Assembly (NCBI RefSeq): GCF_028747785.1
Contig: NZ_CP118158.1
Coordinates: forward strand, 434,001 to 498,000
DNA length: 64,000 nt
Direction of reading: 5' to 3'
Source of the DNA: Halosimplex aquaticum
GTDB taxonomy: Archaea > Halobacteriota > Halobacteria > Halobacteriales > Haloarculaceae
Each line of letters begins with the position of its first letter. Position 1 is the first letter of the stretch. The notes under the pieces were generated by a model that had not been told where the DNA came from, ran no database searches, and saw only the letters and a program-made list of their open reading frames with translations. A program made the position numbers and the translations under genes. Positions 1 to 8,188 of the stretch are shown here, one piece after another.

Positions 1-852
1 GTCGCCACCTTCATCTCCCGGGGCGTCGCCGCCGCCATCGGCCTGTACATCCTCGTCGACGGCGGGTGGGGCATCCGCCTCCGGATCGGCGACCTCACGC
101 CAGACTGGGCCATCCTCCGCAACCTCGTCGACGTGGGCTACCCCGCGACGTTCGACGGGCTCACGCGCTCGCTGGCGGCGGTCACCTTCGCCGCGCTCGT
201 CGCCCGCTTCGGCGCCGTCGCCACCGCCGCCTACGGCATCGGCCTCCGCCTCATGTCCGTCTCCTGGACCGTCTCAGGGGCTGTGGGGCAGGCCGCGGCG
301 ACCGGCGTCGGCCAGAACCTCGGCGCCGACCAGCCCGACCGCGCCGCCGACGTGACGTGGAAGGCGACTGGCGGCGCGATGGCTGTCCTCTTCGCCGCCG
401 GCGGACTCGTCTACGCCTTCCCCGCCATCGCGATGGGCGTGTTCATCGGCGATCAGGCGGTCGTCGACGCCGGCGTCACCCTGCTGCGGATCATCGCCCC
501 CTTCTGGGCCTTCTTCGGCGGGCTGATGGTGATCCAGGGCGGGTTCCGCGGCGCCGGCCGGACGAAAGTGGCGTTCGTCCTCTCGCTGCTCTCGCGGTGG
601 ATCTTCCGCGTCCCCGTGGCCTTCGCCCTGGCCTACGCCCTCGCGCTCGACCCGATCGAGATCACGCCGGTCGACGTGAACGGCCTCTGGTGGGCGATGG
701 CCGTCTCGGCGATCACCTCGTTCGTCGTCGGCGTCCTCTGGTTCCGCCGCGGCGGCTGGCGCGACGCCGTCATCGACGACGCGGAGGTGCCCGGTGGACC
801 GCGCGCCGGTAGTGATGGCGTAGACGCCGACGAGGAACTGACGACCGATTGA
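1..852 (+). CDS. MATE family efflux transporter, C-terminal part (cut by window edge)
   Basis: The reading frame is open from base 1 to a TGA ending at 852, so only the C-terminal ~283 residues are present. The protein is very hydrophobic with about six membrane segments. The stretch YPATFDGLTRSLAAVTFAAL, followed by FGAVATAAYGIGLR and a conserved GQNLGA motif, is typical of the second half of MATE transporters (Na+- or H+-coupled exporters of organic cations and drugs in the cytoplasmic membrane). The internal GFRGAGRTK is also a MATE hallmark. The tail after the last helix is short, charged and variable. The N-terminal half lies outside the window, so cation specificity cannot be judged. 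Confidence 0.88.
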   Translation, partial: VATFISRGVAAAIGLYILVDGGWGIRLRIGDLTPDWAILRNLVDVGYPATFDGLTRSLAAVTFAALVARFGAVATAAYGIGLRLMSVSWTVSGAVGQAAATGVGQNLGADQPDRAADVTWKATGGAMAVLFAAGGLVYAFPAIAMGVFIGDQAVVDAGVTLLRIIAPFWAFFGGLMVIQGGFRGAGRTKVAFVLSLLSRWIFRVPVAFALAYALALDPIEITPVDVNGLWWAMAVSAITSFVVGVLWFRRGGWRDAVIDDAEVPGGPRAGSDGVDADEELTTD

Positions 853-975
853 CGCTGGCCCAGACGCTCTGTACCACTGCGTAAGTTCCGGTTAGTGACA
901 CGAGGATCGGACGCAGGTATGAGTAGCCCGTCGACGGACTGCAGGCCGGTGCCGGCGTGGCCGCGTAATGCCAGA

Positions 976-1071
976 TTTACGGCGGTGAACGGCCCGTAAA
1001 CGGAGGTACAGGTTTATTCCGACTCCCCGCATCGTGTGAGTGTCGTATCCGTCGAGTGGGCGTCCGCCCAC
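976..1071 (+). promoter_or_regulatory. Hairpin-rich promoter/leader of the Gln-rich protein gene
   Basis: A 7-bp inverted repeat (TTTACGG at 976-982, CCGTAAA at 994-1000) lies about 10 bp upstream of a TATA-like AGGTTTATTCC (about 1010-1020). Transcription would then start near 1040-1045. The resulting ~40-nt leader holds a tight 7-bp hairpin with a 2-nt loop (GTGGGCG 1056-1062, CGCCCAC 1065-1071) that ends 10 nt before the GTG start at 1082. The first repeat could be an operator overlapping the BRE region and the second could limit translation. Both roles are inferred from position only. Confidence 0.4.
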
Positions 1072-1081
1072 GTGATCTCTC

Positions 1082-2164
1082 GTGAATTACGATCCATCAC
1101 AGTATCCGCAACCGTCACAGCAGCAGGGACAGAACCGATCTGCCGACCCAATCGGGAGCCGGTCGCCGTCGAGTCTCGATCCCGCCGAGTTCCGACGGGA
1201 TCCCGACACGGGGCGATTCCTCACGGCCGAGGAGCAGTCCTACGTGGAACGGCTCGGTCAGCAGTATCCGGAACAGGTCCGGCAGGCCTACGAACAGAAC
1301 GCCTCGCTCGCCGCCGTCGGACTTCCCGTACCACCGAACCTCGGTGACCGGGGAACGCAGGTCGACGCAGGGAACCAGCAACAGCAGCCGTCGCCACAGC
1401 AACAGTCGCCGCAGCAACAGCCGTCGCCGCAGCAACAGCCGTCGCCACAGCAGCAGCTGCCGCAGCAACAGCTGCCACAGCAGCCGCCGCAGCAACAGCC
1501 GCCACAGCAGCAGCCATCGTTCCCGCAGCAGCAAGCCGCGCAGATGGGTCAGCAATCGACCAGCGGAGTTCAGCGACCCCCGTCGTCGGGACCGCCGCAG
1601 CAACAGCCCCAGCAGCGACCAATCGAACAGCCCCAACAGCAACAGTTCCGACAGTCGCCCCAACCTCGACAGCAACCCGACCGACAGCAACGACCACAGC
1701 AGGCGAGTCAGCAGCGTTCGCCACAGCAAACGAGTGGGCAGCAGTCATCACAGCTACAGCCGCCACAACAGCCCCCGCAGCAACAGCAGCCGCCACAACA
1801 GCAGCCACAGGAACACCCGCCGCAGCAGGAACTTCAGCACCAGCCGCGACAGGCGGATCGACCGTACGGAGCGGGAGAGCAGCCGTTCCAGCGATCACAG
1901 CCGTCGGCACCCGCCGGCGAACAATCCGCTACGCAGGCGCAGACGCAGACGCCGGACCGCGAACGGAGCGCCCAACAGCCCGTTCAGCGGGAGCAGCCTT
2001 CGGAACCCGGACAGAGCCCCACGAACGTCCCGATAGAGACGCCGGGGTCGGAGCGGGGGGAGACGGAGGTTCCAGTACAGACCGGGGGAACGGCGGGGCG
2101 ATCTCGACGACCGTCCCAGCGCCGGCGCCGACAGCAGCGCTGGTCGTGGTGGTACAACTGGTGA
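1082..2164 (+). CDS. Gln/Pro-rich low-complexity protein, function unknown
   Basis: A 360-residue protein starting at GTG. Residues ~1-95 have ordinary composition and include a short helical segment (DPDTGRFLTAEEQSYVERL). Residues ~98-300 consist almost entirely of Gln, Pro and Ser with runs such as PQQQP. The tail is basic and aromatic, with RRRRQQ followed by WSWWYNW at the very end. There is no signal peptide or membrane segment. The region resembles eukaryotic prion-like or condensate-forming segments and is very unlike the acidic proteome around it. Wobble positions are mixed (CAG/CAA), which suggests selection on the protein rather than pure repeat slippage. The opposite strand is also open over part of this region, but only because CAG repeats read CTG (Leu). 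The gene is monocistronic. I do not recognise a family. Confidence 0.7.
   Translation: MNYDPSQYPQPSQQQGQNRSADPIGSRSPSSLDPAEFRRDPDTGRFLTAEEQSYVERLGQQYPEQVRQAYEQNASLAAVGLPVPPNLGDRGTQVDAGNQQQQPSPQQQSPQQQPSPQQQPSPQQQLPQQQLPQQPPQQQPPQQQPSFPQQQAAQMGQQSTSGVQRPPSSGPPQQQPQQRPIEQPQQQQFRQSPQPRQQPDRQQRPQQASQQRSPQQTSGQQSSQLQPPQQPPQQQQPPQQQPQEHPPQQELQHQPRQADRPYGAGEQPFQRSQPSAPAGEQSATQAQTQTPDRERSAQQPVQREQPSEPGQSPTNVPIETPGSERGETEVPVQTGGTAGRSRRPSQRRRRQQRWSWWYNW
1375..1830 (+). repeat. CAG/CAA-rich imperfect tandem repeats encoding the Gln/Pro tract
   Basis: Imperfect repeats of an 18-base class (CAGCAACAGCCGTCGCCG and variants) dominate 1375-1530. More diverged CAG/CAA/CCN repeats continue to about 1830. They are in frame with the gene at 1082-2164, so gains or losses of units would change the length of the Gln tract without breaking the frame. 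Confidence 0.75.
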
Positions 2165-2300
2165 AGGCGGGCACGGCGTCGTCCGGCGAACCGCGTCGCT
2201 CTCCTGCCGTCGAACGCAGGCCGCCGAGTCCCGGTACGATTCCCGCGGACCCCACCGATCAGGGGCCAATCTTGTAGTGCGTTCCGCCCGCATCGCCGGC

Positions 2301-3251
2301 ATGGACTTCGGCTATCACCACGCGAGTTTCGACTACGTCGACCGCCCGGACAGCCCCGCCATCGAGTCGACGGTCGAACGCGCCCAGTGGCTCGAATCCG
2401 AGGGGTTTGACTGGTTCTCCCTGATGGACCACGTCTGGCAGCTCCCCTTCGTCGGCCAGCGCGACGAGCCCTTCCTCGACTGCTACACGGCCCTGCCCGC
2501 CGTCGCACAGGCCACCGACAGCCTGGAACTCAGCGCCCTCGTCACCTGTCCGCACTACCGGAATCCGGGCTACCTCGGCCGCACCCTCGCCACGCTGGAC
2601 CACGTCTCGGACGGGCGCGCCGTGCTCGGCATCGGCGCCGGCTGGTACGAGGACGAGTACGACGCGATGGACCTGGAATACCCCGATATCGCCACCCGGA
2701 ATCGGCAGATGCGCGAGACTATCGACATCTGCCGAGCGATGTGGACCGAGCCCTCGCCCGTCTCCTACGAGGGCGAGCACTACGAGATAGACGACTTCTA
2801 CTGCGAGCCTGAACCTGCCGACCAGATCCCAGTCCTCGTCGGCGGTGGGGGAGAGGAACTGACGCTCAGGGCGACCGCCGAGTACGCCGACCGCTGGAAC
2901 GTCCCCTCCGGCGATCCCGAGACCATCGAGCACAAACTCGACGTCCTCGAATCCCACTGCGAGGACCTCGGGACCGACTACGACGCCATCACCAAGACCG
3001 TGGGGAACCGGACCGTGATCCGCGAATCGAGCGAGGACGCCCACGAGACCTACGAAGACCTGATGGAGCGGACCGAGGCCGGGCCGACGCCGCGCGACGA
3101 GGGCCGCGGCGCCGTCGGGTCGCCCGACGAAGTCGCCCACCGGCTGGAGCGATTCCGCGAGGCCGGCGTGGAGACGTTCATGCTCATGGTCCCCTCGAAC
3201 GACCGCCGCACGGTGGAGCTGTTCGTCGACGAAGTGATGGACTCGATGTAG
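2301..3251 (+). CDS. LLM-class flavin/F420-dependent oxidoreductase
   Basis: A 316-residue luciferase-like TIM-barrel protein. The start chosen is ATG 2301 (MDFGYHHASF), because an upstream GTG would only add eight unconserved residues. Family marks are an N-terminal Gly/His-rich strand, the conserved SALVTCPHYRNPGYLGRTLA-type segment, the GRAVLGIGAGWYEDEY motif that binds the cofactor phosphate, and the late IPVLVGGGGEELT motif. Archaeal members with this G-AGW-EY signature usually use coenzyme F420, which haloarchaea make, to reduce or oxidise small molecules; the substrate is unknown. It is monocistronic and convergent with gatB. Family confidence is high, substrate confidence none. Confidence 0.88.
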   Translation: MDFGYHHASFDYVDRPDSPAIESTVERAQWLESEGFDWFSLMDHVWQLPFVGQRDEPFLDCYTALPAVAQATDSLELSALVTCPHYRNPGYLGRTLATLDHVSDGRAVLGIGAGWYEDEYDAMDLEYPDIATRNRQMRETIDICRAMWTEPSPVSYEGEHYEIDDFYCEPEPADQIPVLVGGGGEELTLRATAEYADRWNVPSGDPETIEHKLDVLESHCEDLGTDYDAITKTVGNRTVIRESSEDAHETYEDLMERTEAGPTPRDEGRGAVGSPDEVAHRLERFREAGVETFMLMVPSNDRRTVELFVDEVMDSM

Positions 3252-3336
3252 AAACCCTCGGCGGACGCCGAATCACGGTCCGTTCGTAGAAGCGGGCTGC
3301 AACGCACCGAGAACCTGTGGCCGCCGCCAGTTACGG

Positions 3337-4827
3337 TTACCCGTCCAGTTCGTCACGGAGCAACTGGTTTACGTCACCAGGGTCCGCGCTTCCGCCGGTC
3401 TTCTGCATGACTTGCCCGACGAGGAAGTTGATGGCGCCGCCCTCGCCGTTGTGATAGTCCTCGACGGCGTCGGGGTTCTCGTCGATGGCCTCCACCACTG
3501 CGTCCTGGATCTCGTCGCCGGTGGTCTTGCCGAGCCCCTCGCGCTCGACGATGTCGTCGGGGGCGTCGCCGTCGTCGAGCATGTCGCGGAGCACGGTCTC
3601 GCGGGCGTTCTTGGTCGTGATCTCGTCGGTCGCCACGAGTTCGACGAGGCGCTCGATCTCGTCGAAGCGGTGGGAGACGTCCGTTATCTCCATGTCGCGG
3701 TAGTTCAGCTCGCCCAGGAGTTCGTCGGCGACCCACGTCGCGGCCAGGTCGGGGTCGAACTGCTCGGCGACGTCCTCGAAGAAGTCCGCGACCTCCTTCG
3801 TGCTCGTCAGCTTGTCCGCGGCCTCCTCGTTGAGACCGTACTCCTCGCGGAAGCGCTCGCGGCGGGCGTCCGGGAGTTCCGGGATGTCGATCTCCTGCTT
3901 CCAGTCGCTGACGCGCAGCGGCGGCAGGTCGGCCTCGCGGAAGTAGCGGTAGTCCTTCTCCTCCTCCTTCGAGCGCATCGAGAGGGTGACGCCCTTGGAC
4001 TCGTCCCAGTGGCGGGTCTCCTGCTCGACCGCGCGGCCGCGCTGGATGGCGTTCTTCTGGCGGGTCTCCTCGTACGCGAGGGCCTTCTCGGCGCCCTTGT
4101 GGCTGGAGATGTTCTTGACCTCGGTGCGGTTCGGATCGCTCTCGTCCAGAACCGAGGCGTCTATCTCGTCGGCGTCCACCTCGCTCAGGTCGACGATGGA
4201 GAGGTTGGCGTCCACGCGGAGCGAGCCGTCGCGGGTCGCGTCGAAGATGCCCAGGTACTCCAGAACCTCGGTGAGCTTCGCGAGGAACGATCGAACTTCG
4301 TCCGGCGAGCGGAAGTCCGGTTTGGTGACGATCTCCATCAGCGGCGTGCCCGCGCGGTTGTAGTCGACCAGCGTGTAGTCCGCGGTGTCGATGGATCCGC
4401 CCACGTGCTGGAGGCTACCGGGGTCCTCTTCGAGGTGGGCGCGGCGGATCTCCACGGACCGGCGCTCGCCCTCGACGGAGAACTCCAGCTCCCCCTCCTG
4501 GCAGATCGCGGCGTCGTACTGGGTTATCTGGAAGTTCTTGGGCAGGTCGGGGTAGTAGTAGTTCTTCCGGTGGAAGGTCGTCTCCTCGGGGATCGTGGCG
4601 TCGATGGCCTTGCCGACCTTGACGGCGGCCTCGACGGCGCCCTCGTTGAGGACCGGGAGCGCACCGGGCAGGCCCAGACACACCGGGCACGTGTGGGTGT
4701 TGGGCTCGTCGTCGCCGACGTCGGTCGAGCAGTCGCAGAAGATCTTCGTGTCCGTCTCGAGCTGGACGTGGACCTCCAGCCCGATGACGGTCGCCAGATC
4801 CTCCGTCTCGACGGCTTGTGCAGTCAT
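3337..4827 (-). CDS. gatB: Asp-tRNA(Asn)/Glu-tRNA(Gln) amidotransferase subunit B
   Basis: A 496-residue protein of the usual GatB length. It activates mischarged Glu-tRNA(Gln) and Asp-tRNA(Asn) for transamidation with ammonia supplied by GatA. Marks are the N-terminal IGLEVHVQLETDTKIFC, the zinc-site cysteines CDCS and CPVC, LGLPGALPVLN, the FHRKNYYYPDLPKNFQITQ block and the DYNRAGTPLMEIVT motif. A C-terminal YqeY-like tRNA-binding domain ends with INFLVGQVMQKTGGSADP. GatA and GatC are not adjacent. A TATA-like element (CCTTTAGCC on the minus strand, ~4848-4856) lies ~25 nt upstream of the ATG, consistent with a leaderless mRNA. Confidence 0.97.
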   Translation of the reverse strand: MTAQAVETEDLATVIGLEVHVQLETDTKIFCDCSTDVGDDEPNTHTCPVCLGLPGALPVLNEGAVEAAVKVGKAIDATIPEETTFHRKNYYYPDLPKNFQITQYDAAICQEGELEFSVEGERRSVEIRRAHLEEDPGSLQHVGGSIDTADYTLVDYNRAGTPLMEIVTKPDFRSPDEVRSFLAKLTEVLEYLGIFDATRDGSLRVDANLSIVDLSEVDADEIDASVLDESDPNRTEVKNISSHKGAEKALAYEETRQKNAIQRGRAVEQETRHWDESKGVTLSMRSKEEEKDYRYFREADLPPLRVSDWKQEIDIPELPDARRERFREEYGLNEEAADKLTSTKEVADFFEDVAEQFDPDLAATWVADELLGELNYRDMEITDVSHRFDEIERLVELVATDEITTKNARETVLRDMLDDGDAPDDIVEREGLGKTTGDEIQDAVVEAIDENPDAVEDYHNGEGGAINFLVGQVMQKTGGSADPGDVNQLLRDELDG

Positions 4828-4905
4828 TACCCGCGATTCGGTACCGCGGGGCTAAAGGCTAACGACCCGCGGAAGGCCACGCGGAGCGTCGGAGCGGCCC
4901 GGGGG

Positions 4906-6363
4906 CTATTCGATCTCGACACCGGCCTCGAAGATGAGGTTGTCCACTCGGCCGCGGACGGACAAGCCCTTCGTGAACGCCGTGGCGTTCTGCGGGAGCG
5001 TCGGGCGCTCGCCGACGCTGGCGTGGAACGTCGCAGCCCCGTTCTCTTCGGTCCGGTAGATGTAAACGGTCTCTCCGGGATCGGCTCGTTCGTCGAGTGT
5101 GACGTTCCCCATCCACGTGGGCCAGAAAGTCTCGTTGATAGACAACCGCGTGCCGGCCTCGATGGCGGGGCCGTCGGTCACCGACAGTTCGATGAGTTTG
5201 TCGCCGTCCGTGGTGTCGCCGGTCACCTGGGGCGGGTCCGACACCCAACTCGGTTTCGAGACGAAGTCGCCGCTCGCTCTCTCCGTCCGAATCGTCACCG
5301 TCCGCGTGTCGGTCCTGTCCCCGTAGTCGACGGTGTACGCGATCGTCCCGTTGACGATGCGGCCCTCGCTGGTCACGTCGATAGTTCCGCGAACGTCGAC
5401 CGGGTCACCCTCGGTACCGGCGATGATGTCGGTATCGAGACCGGTCGCGTTCAGGACGACGCGCTCTCCCTCGTCGGTCGTCCTGACGCCGATCGGCTCC
5501 CACGTGACGTCCCAGACGTGGTTCGATATGGACTGTCTGGGGGATTCCGCGAAGTACTTCGCAGCGTCCCGCAACCGCGCCCGGCCGTTGAGGTACCACG
5601 TCTTCCCGTCGTACAAGACCCCCGCTTCGGTCGGCCCGATCCAGACGGTCGTTTCATCCGGGGTCCCCGCGTCCACCGTCGTGAACGAGGCGTCGCTATC
5701 GTTCTCCGTGTGATCCGCCGATATCGTCCCCGTCGAGTTCTCCACGGTCAGGTCGATCCGGTACGAAATATCCGAGAGACGGCCCTTGAATGCGTCCGTC
5801 AGCGTTTGGGTGTCGACACGGTCCGACCACACACCCGGTGGCAGCGACATCGACGAGAGCGGTTCGAGCCCCGGGGCCGGCGTCGGCGTCGGCGTCGGTG
5901 TCGGCGTGTCGTCGTCCACCACCGGTTCGTCGGTCGGCGTCGGTGTCGGGGTTGCAGTCGGCGTCGGTGTCGGGGTTGCAGTCGGCGTCGGTGTCGGGGT
6001 TGCGGTCGGCGTCGCGGTCGGCGTGGGCGACGGCGTCGGAGTCGCCACCGGTGTCGGCGACGGGGTCGCCGTCGGCGACGCTGTCGGAGTCGTCGGCGCG
6101 TCAGTCGACCCCGACGACGGTGTCGGAGAGGGGGTCGCCGTCTGCGTCGACCCCTCAGTGTCGGCGGCGGCGGTGGTCGGCACCGCCGTCGGCGTCGCGG
6201 TCGGCGAGTTGCTTCCGCCGTCTGGCTGATTGTTCGCCTCTGTCGGTGCGTCAGTTGCTCCGTCGTCCGTCTCCGGAGTCGCCGTCTGCGACCCACCGAA
6301 GGCGTTGCAACCCGCGAGGAGGACCAGTCCAACGACTGCGAGGGCGGCAAGTCGTCTACCCAT
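4906..6363 (-). CDS. Secreted lipoprotein with Thr/Pro-rich linker, paralogue of the next gene
   Basis: A 485-residue protein from ATG 6363. An upstream in-frame start at 6420 would put 19 extra residues before the signal sequence and lies upstream of the TATA box, so it was not used. [19 protein letters not shown] is a lipoprotein signal with a lipobox ending at Cys19. It is followed by a ~140-residue Thr/Pro/Ala linker, built partly from a 24-bp DNA repeat, that probably spans the S-layer or is O-glycosylated. The remaining ~300 residues form a beta-rich extracellular domain. It ends with [12 protein letters not shown] and FEAGVE, shared with the protein at 6455-7717. The function is unknown; the pair looks like a tandem duplication. 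Confidence 0.82.
   Translation of the reverse strand: MGRRLAALAVVGLVLLAGCNAFGGSQTATPETDDGATDAPTEANNQPDGGSNSPTATPTAVPTTAAADTEGSTQTATPSPTPSSGSTDAPTTPTASPTATPSPTPVATPTPSPTPTATPTATPTPTPTATPTPTPTATPTPTPTDEPVVDDDTPTPTPTPTPAPGLEPLSSMSLPPGVWSDRVDTQTLTDAFKGRLSDISYRIDLTVENSTGTISADHTENDSDASFTTVDAGTPDETTVWIGPTEAGVLYDGKTWYLNGRARLRDAAKYFAESPRQSISNHVWDVTWEPIGVRTTDEGERVVLNATGLDTDIIAGTEGDPVDVRGTIDVTSEGRIVNGTIAYTVDYGDRTDTRTVTIRTERASGDFVSKPSWVSDPPQVTGDTTDGDKLIELSVTDGPAIEAGTRLSINETFWPTWMGNVTLDERADPGETVYIYRTEENGAATFHASVGERPTLPQNATAFTKGLSVRGRVDNLIFEAGVEIE
5933..6004 (-). repeat. Three tandem 24-bp repeats coding the Thr/Pro linker
   Basis: Units at 5933-5956, 5957-5980 and 5981-6004 are identical except for the last base of the third. 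Each encodes eight residues of the TPTATPTP type. Flanking sequence is a more diverged version of the same repeat. The copy number may vary between strains without shifting the frame. Confidence 0.9.
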
Positions 6364-6392
6364 AGCGGGAGAACACATTACCGATTGAAAAC

Positions 6393-6402
6393 ATTTTATA
6401 TC
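6393..6402 (-). promoter_or_regulatory. TATA box of the lipoprotein gene at 4906-6363
   Basis: The minus strand reads GGATATAAAATG here, an unusually AT-rich TATA box in this GC-rich genome. It lies ~30 nt upstream of the ATG at 6363, so transcription would start within ~10 nt of the start codon. This supports the chosen start. Confidence 0.65.
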
Positions 6403-6454
6403 CGAACGGAACGCTGTCACCGCGCACCTGCGATGCGGTGCGTCCGACGGGTCG

Positions 6455-7717
6455 TTACTCCGCGCCCGTCTCGACGCCGGCCTGGAACGTGGCGTCGCCC
6501 TGTGAACCCCGGATCCCGATCCGCCCCGAGAAGGCCGTCGCGTTCTCCGGCAGCGTCGGCCGTTCGTTCACCGAGAGGTGTGGCGTCCGATCGAGGCCCT
6601 CGCCGGTCGCGTAGACGTAGAGCGTGTCGCCCTCGGCGATCGGCTGGTCGGCGGAGACGTTCCCCAGCGAGGAGAACCCGCCGCCGACCGTCAGGTTCGT
6701 CCCGGCTTCGATCGTCGGGCCGCCGGTGTGCTCGACGACGAGCAGTTCGTTCTCGGCCTCCGTCGAGGCCGACAGGTGCGGCGCCTTCGAGAACCACTTC
6801 GGCTGGGCGAGCGAACCCGGTTCGAGGTCGACAGCGGTGTACGAGACGGTCTGCGTGTACGACTCGCCGCTCGTCGATTTCAGCCCGAGCGTGACGTTCA
6901 GCGCCCGGACGAGTCCGTCGGGCGTGACCTCCATGCGAGCGTCGACCGAGCGCACCTGTTCGTTCCCGCCGGAGACGCCGCCGGCGTTCGCCCCCCGCTC
7001 GCTCGGGGCGCGGAGCCCGTCCGCGTGCAAGACGAGCCGCTCTTCCCCGCTGTCGGTTGTGTACGAGCCCCCCGTCTGCCAGTCGGGCGCGGAGACGTAC
7101 GCCTGCGGGACGTAGTAGACCAGACCGGTGATGAGCTGTGCGCCGGTCCGGGTGCTCGTCGGCCCGTACCCGTAGGTGACTTGGCCGGACGTCCGGTTGT
7201 AGATGCCCGACTCGTCGGCGTCGACGTACACCGCCATGTCTGTCGACGCGCCGATCGATCCCTGGCTCTCGGTGAGGCGCAGGAGGGAAGCGGTCGTGTC
7301 GTTGGCGATGCGGAACCGGCCGGTGCCGTCCTTCGTGGAGTTCTCGACGGTCATCCGCACGTCGACCCCGCCCGCGGTGAGCAGTCGCTGGTTCGCGGCC
7401 GAGAGGGCGCTCACGTTCGTCACCGACCCGCCCTCGACGCCCGGCGGGAGCGACGACAGCGCGGAGACCGGTTCGAGGTCGCCCACTGGCGTCGATTCCG
7501 TCGTTGCGGTCGGCGTCGCTGTCGCGGTGTCCGTCTGCGTCGCGGTGTCCCACGGCGTCGCCGTCGGGGCCTCGGTGGCCGTCTCCGTCGGCGTCTCGGT
7601 GCTGTCCGTTCCCGACACGTCACTCGGCGTCGCGGTCGACCCGTCGCCCCCGATCGCGGCGCACCCGGAGACGACGACGAGCGCGACGACCGCCAGTGTG
7701 ATCAGCCTACTGTCCAT
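6455..7717 (-). CDS. Secreted lipoprotein, paralogue of the gene at 4906-6363
   Basis: A 420-residue protein. The signal [19 protein letters not shown] has a lipobox ending at Cys19. A Thr/Pro/Ala/Ser-rich linker follows to ~residue 75, with a shorter and non-tandem Thr-Pro region than in its neighbour. The folded domain matches the neighbour along its length: [10 protein letters not shown] versus [11 protein letters not shown] near its start, [12 protein letters not shown] versus [10 protein letters not shown], and [12 protein letters not shown] near the end. Both genes point the same way with about 90 bp between them. This makes a haloarchaeal lipoprotein family duplicated in tandem, anchored on the outer face of the membrane. 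The ligand or partner is unknown. Confidence 0.82.
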   Translation of the reverse strand: MDSRLITLAVVALVVVSGCAAIGGDGSTATPSDVSGTDSTETPTETATEAPTATPWDTATQTDTATATPTATTESTPVGDLEPVSALSSLPPGVEGGSVTNVSALSAANQRLLTAGGVDVRMTVENSTKDGTGRFRIANDTTASLLRLTESQGSIGASTDMAVYVDADESGIYNRTSGQVTYGYGPTSTRTGAQLITGLVYYVPQAYVSAPDWQTGGSYTTDSGEERLVLHADGLRAPSERGANAGGVSGGNEQVRSVDARMEVTPDGLVRALNVTLGLKSTSGESYTQTVSYTAVDLEPGSLAQPKWFSKAPHLSASTEAENELLVVEHTGGPTIEAGTNLTVGGGFSSLGNVSADQPIAEGDTLYVYATGEGLDRTPHLSVNERPTLPENATAFSGRIGIRGSQGDATFQAGVETGAE

Positions 7718-7866
7718 ACCCCGTCGCTCAGACCGGTGTCAAATAAGCGTAGCGGAACTGAAACGTCGATTTCGTGTCCGATCGGGTGCGAACGGGGGTT
7801 CGACACCGCCGTACGGCGACGCGGGTAGGCGGTACCTATCAGGTTCGGGGGGAATGTCTGACGTAG

Positions 7867-7874
7867 GTTTATCA
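7867..7874 (+). promoter_or_regulatory. TATA box of the coiled-coil/smc/scpA operon
   Basis: AGGTTTATCATACG places a TATA element (GTTTATCA) ~27 nt before the ATG at 7898. That spacing predicts a leaderless transcript starting at the small coiled-coil gene and running into smc. Confidence 0.55.
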
Positions 7875-7897
7875 TACGGGAGTCCGGTCGTAGTGAT

Positions 7898-8164
7898 ATG
7901 TGCGGTAACCGAGTCGAGGAACTCGAATCACGCGTCAAGGAACTCGAGGCGTCCGTCGAGGGACTGACGGACGAACTCGTCGAGTGCAAGGTCCGCCTGC
8001 GCGAGCTCGAGAACGCGGTGGACGAGGACACCGGCTTCTCCCAGGACGAGGCGCTGAACACGTCGGAATCTCCAGACGAAGCCGAGGCCGATAGGACTAA
8101 AACCGAGGATACCGACGAGGAGGATAGCACGGAGACTGGTCCCGGCGACATCATCGTCGCGTAG
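7898..8164 (+). CDS. Small acidic coiled-coil protein upstream of smc
   Basis: 88 residues. Residues ~4-45 form an uninterrupted heptad-like coiled coil (VEELESRVKELEASVEGL...), and the rest is a disordered acidic tail ending GDIIVA. It starts leaderless 24 bp upstream of smc and is almost certainly in the same transcript. Small coiled-coil proteins at this position recur in haloarchaeal smc-scpA operons. A role with condensin is inferred from context only. Confidence 0.75.
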   Translation: MCGNRVEELESRVKELEASVEGLTDELVECKVRLRELENAVDEDTGFSQDEALNTSESPDEAEADRTKTEDTDEEDSTETGPGDIIVA

Positions 8165-8188
8165 GCCACGACTCTACCGCGAGCGACC

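Noticed and set aside
3412-6894. A 1160-codon open frame on the plus strand
   Set aside because: It runs antisense through gatB and the lipoprotein genes and consists of Arg/Gly/Val-rich composition produced by high G+C; the minus-strand genes have clear families.
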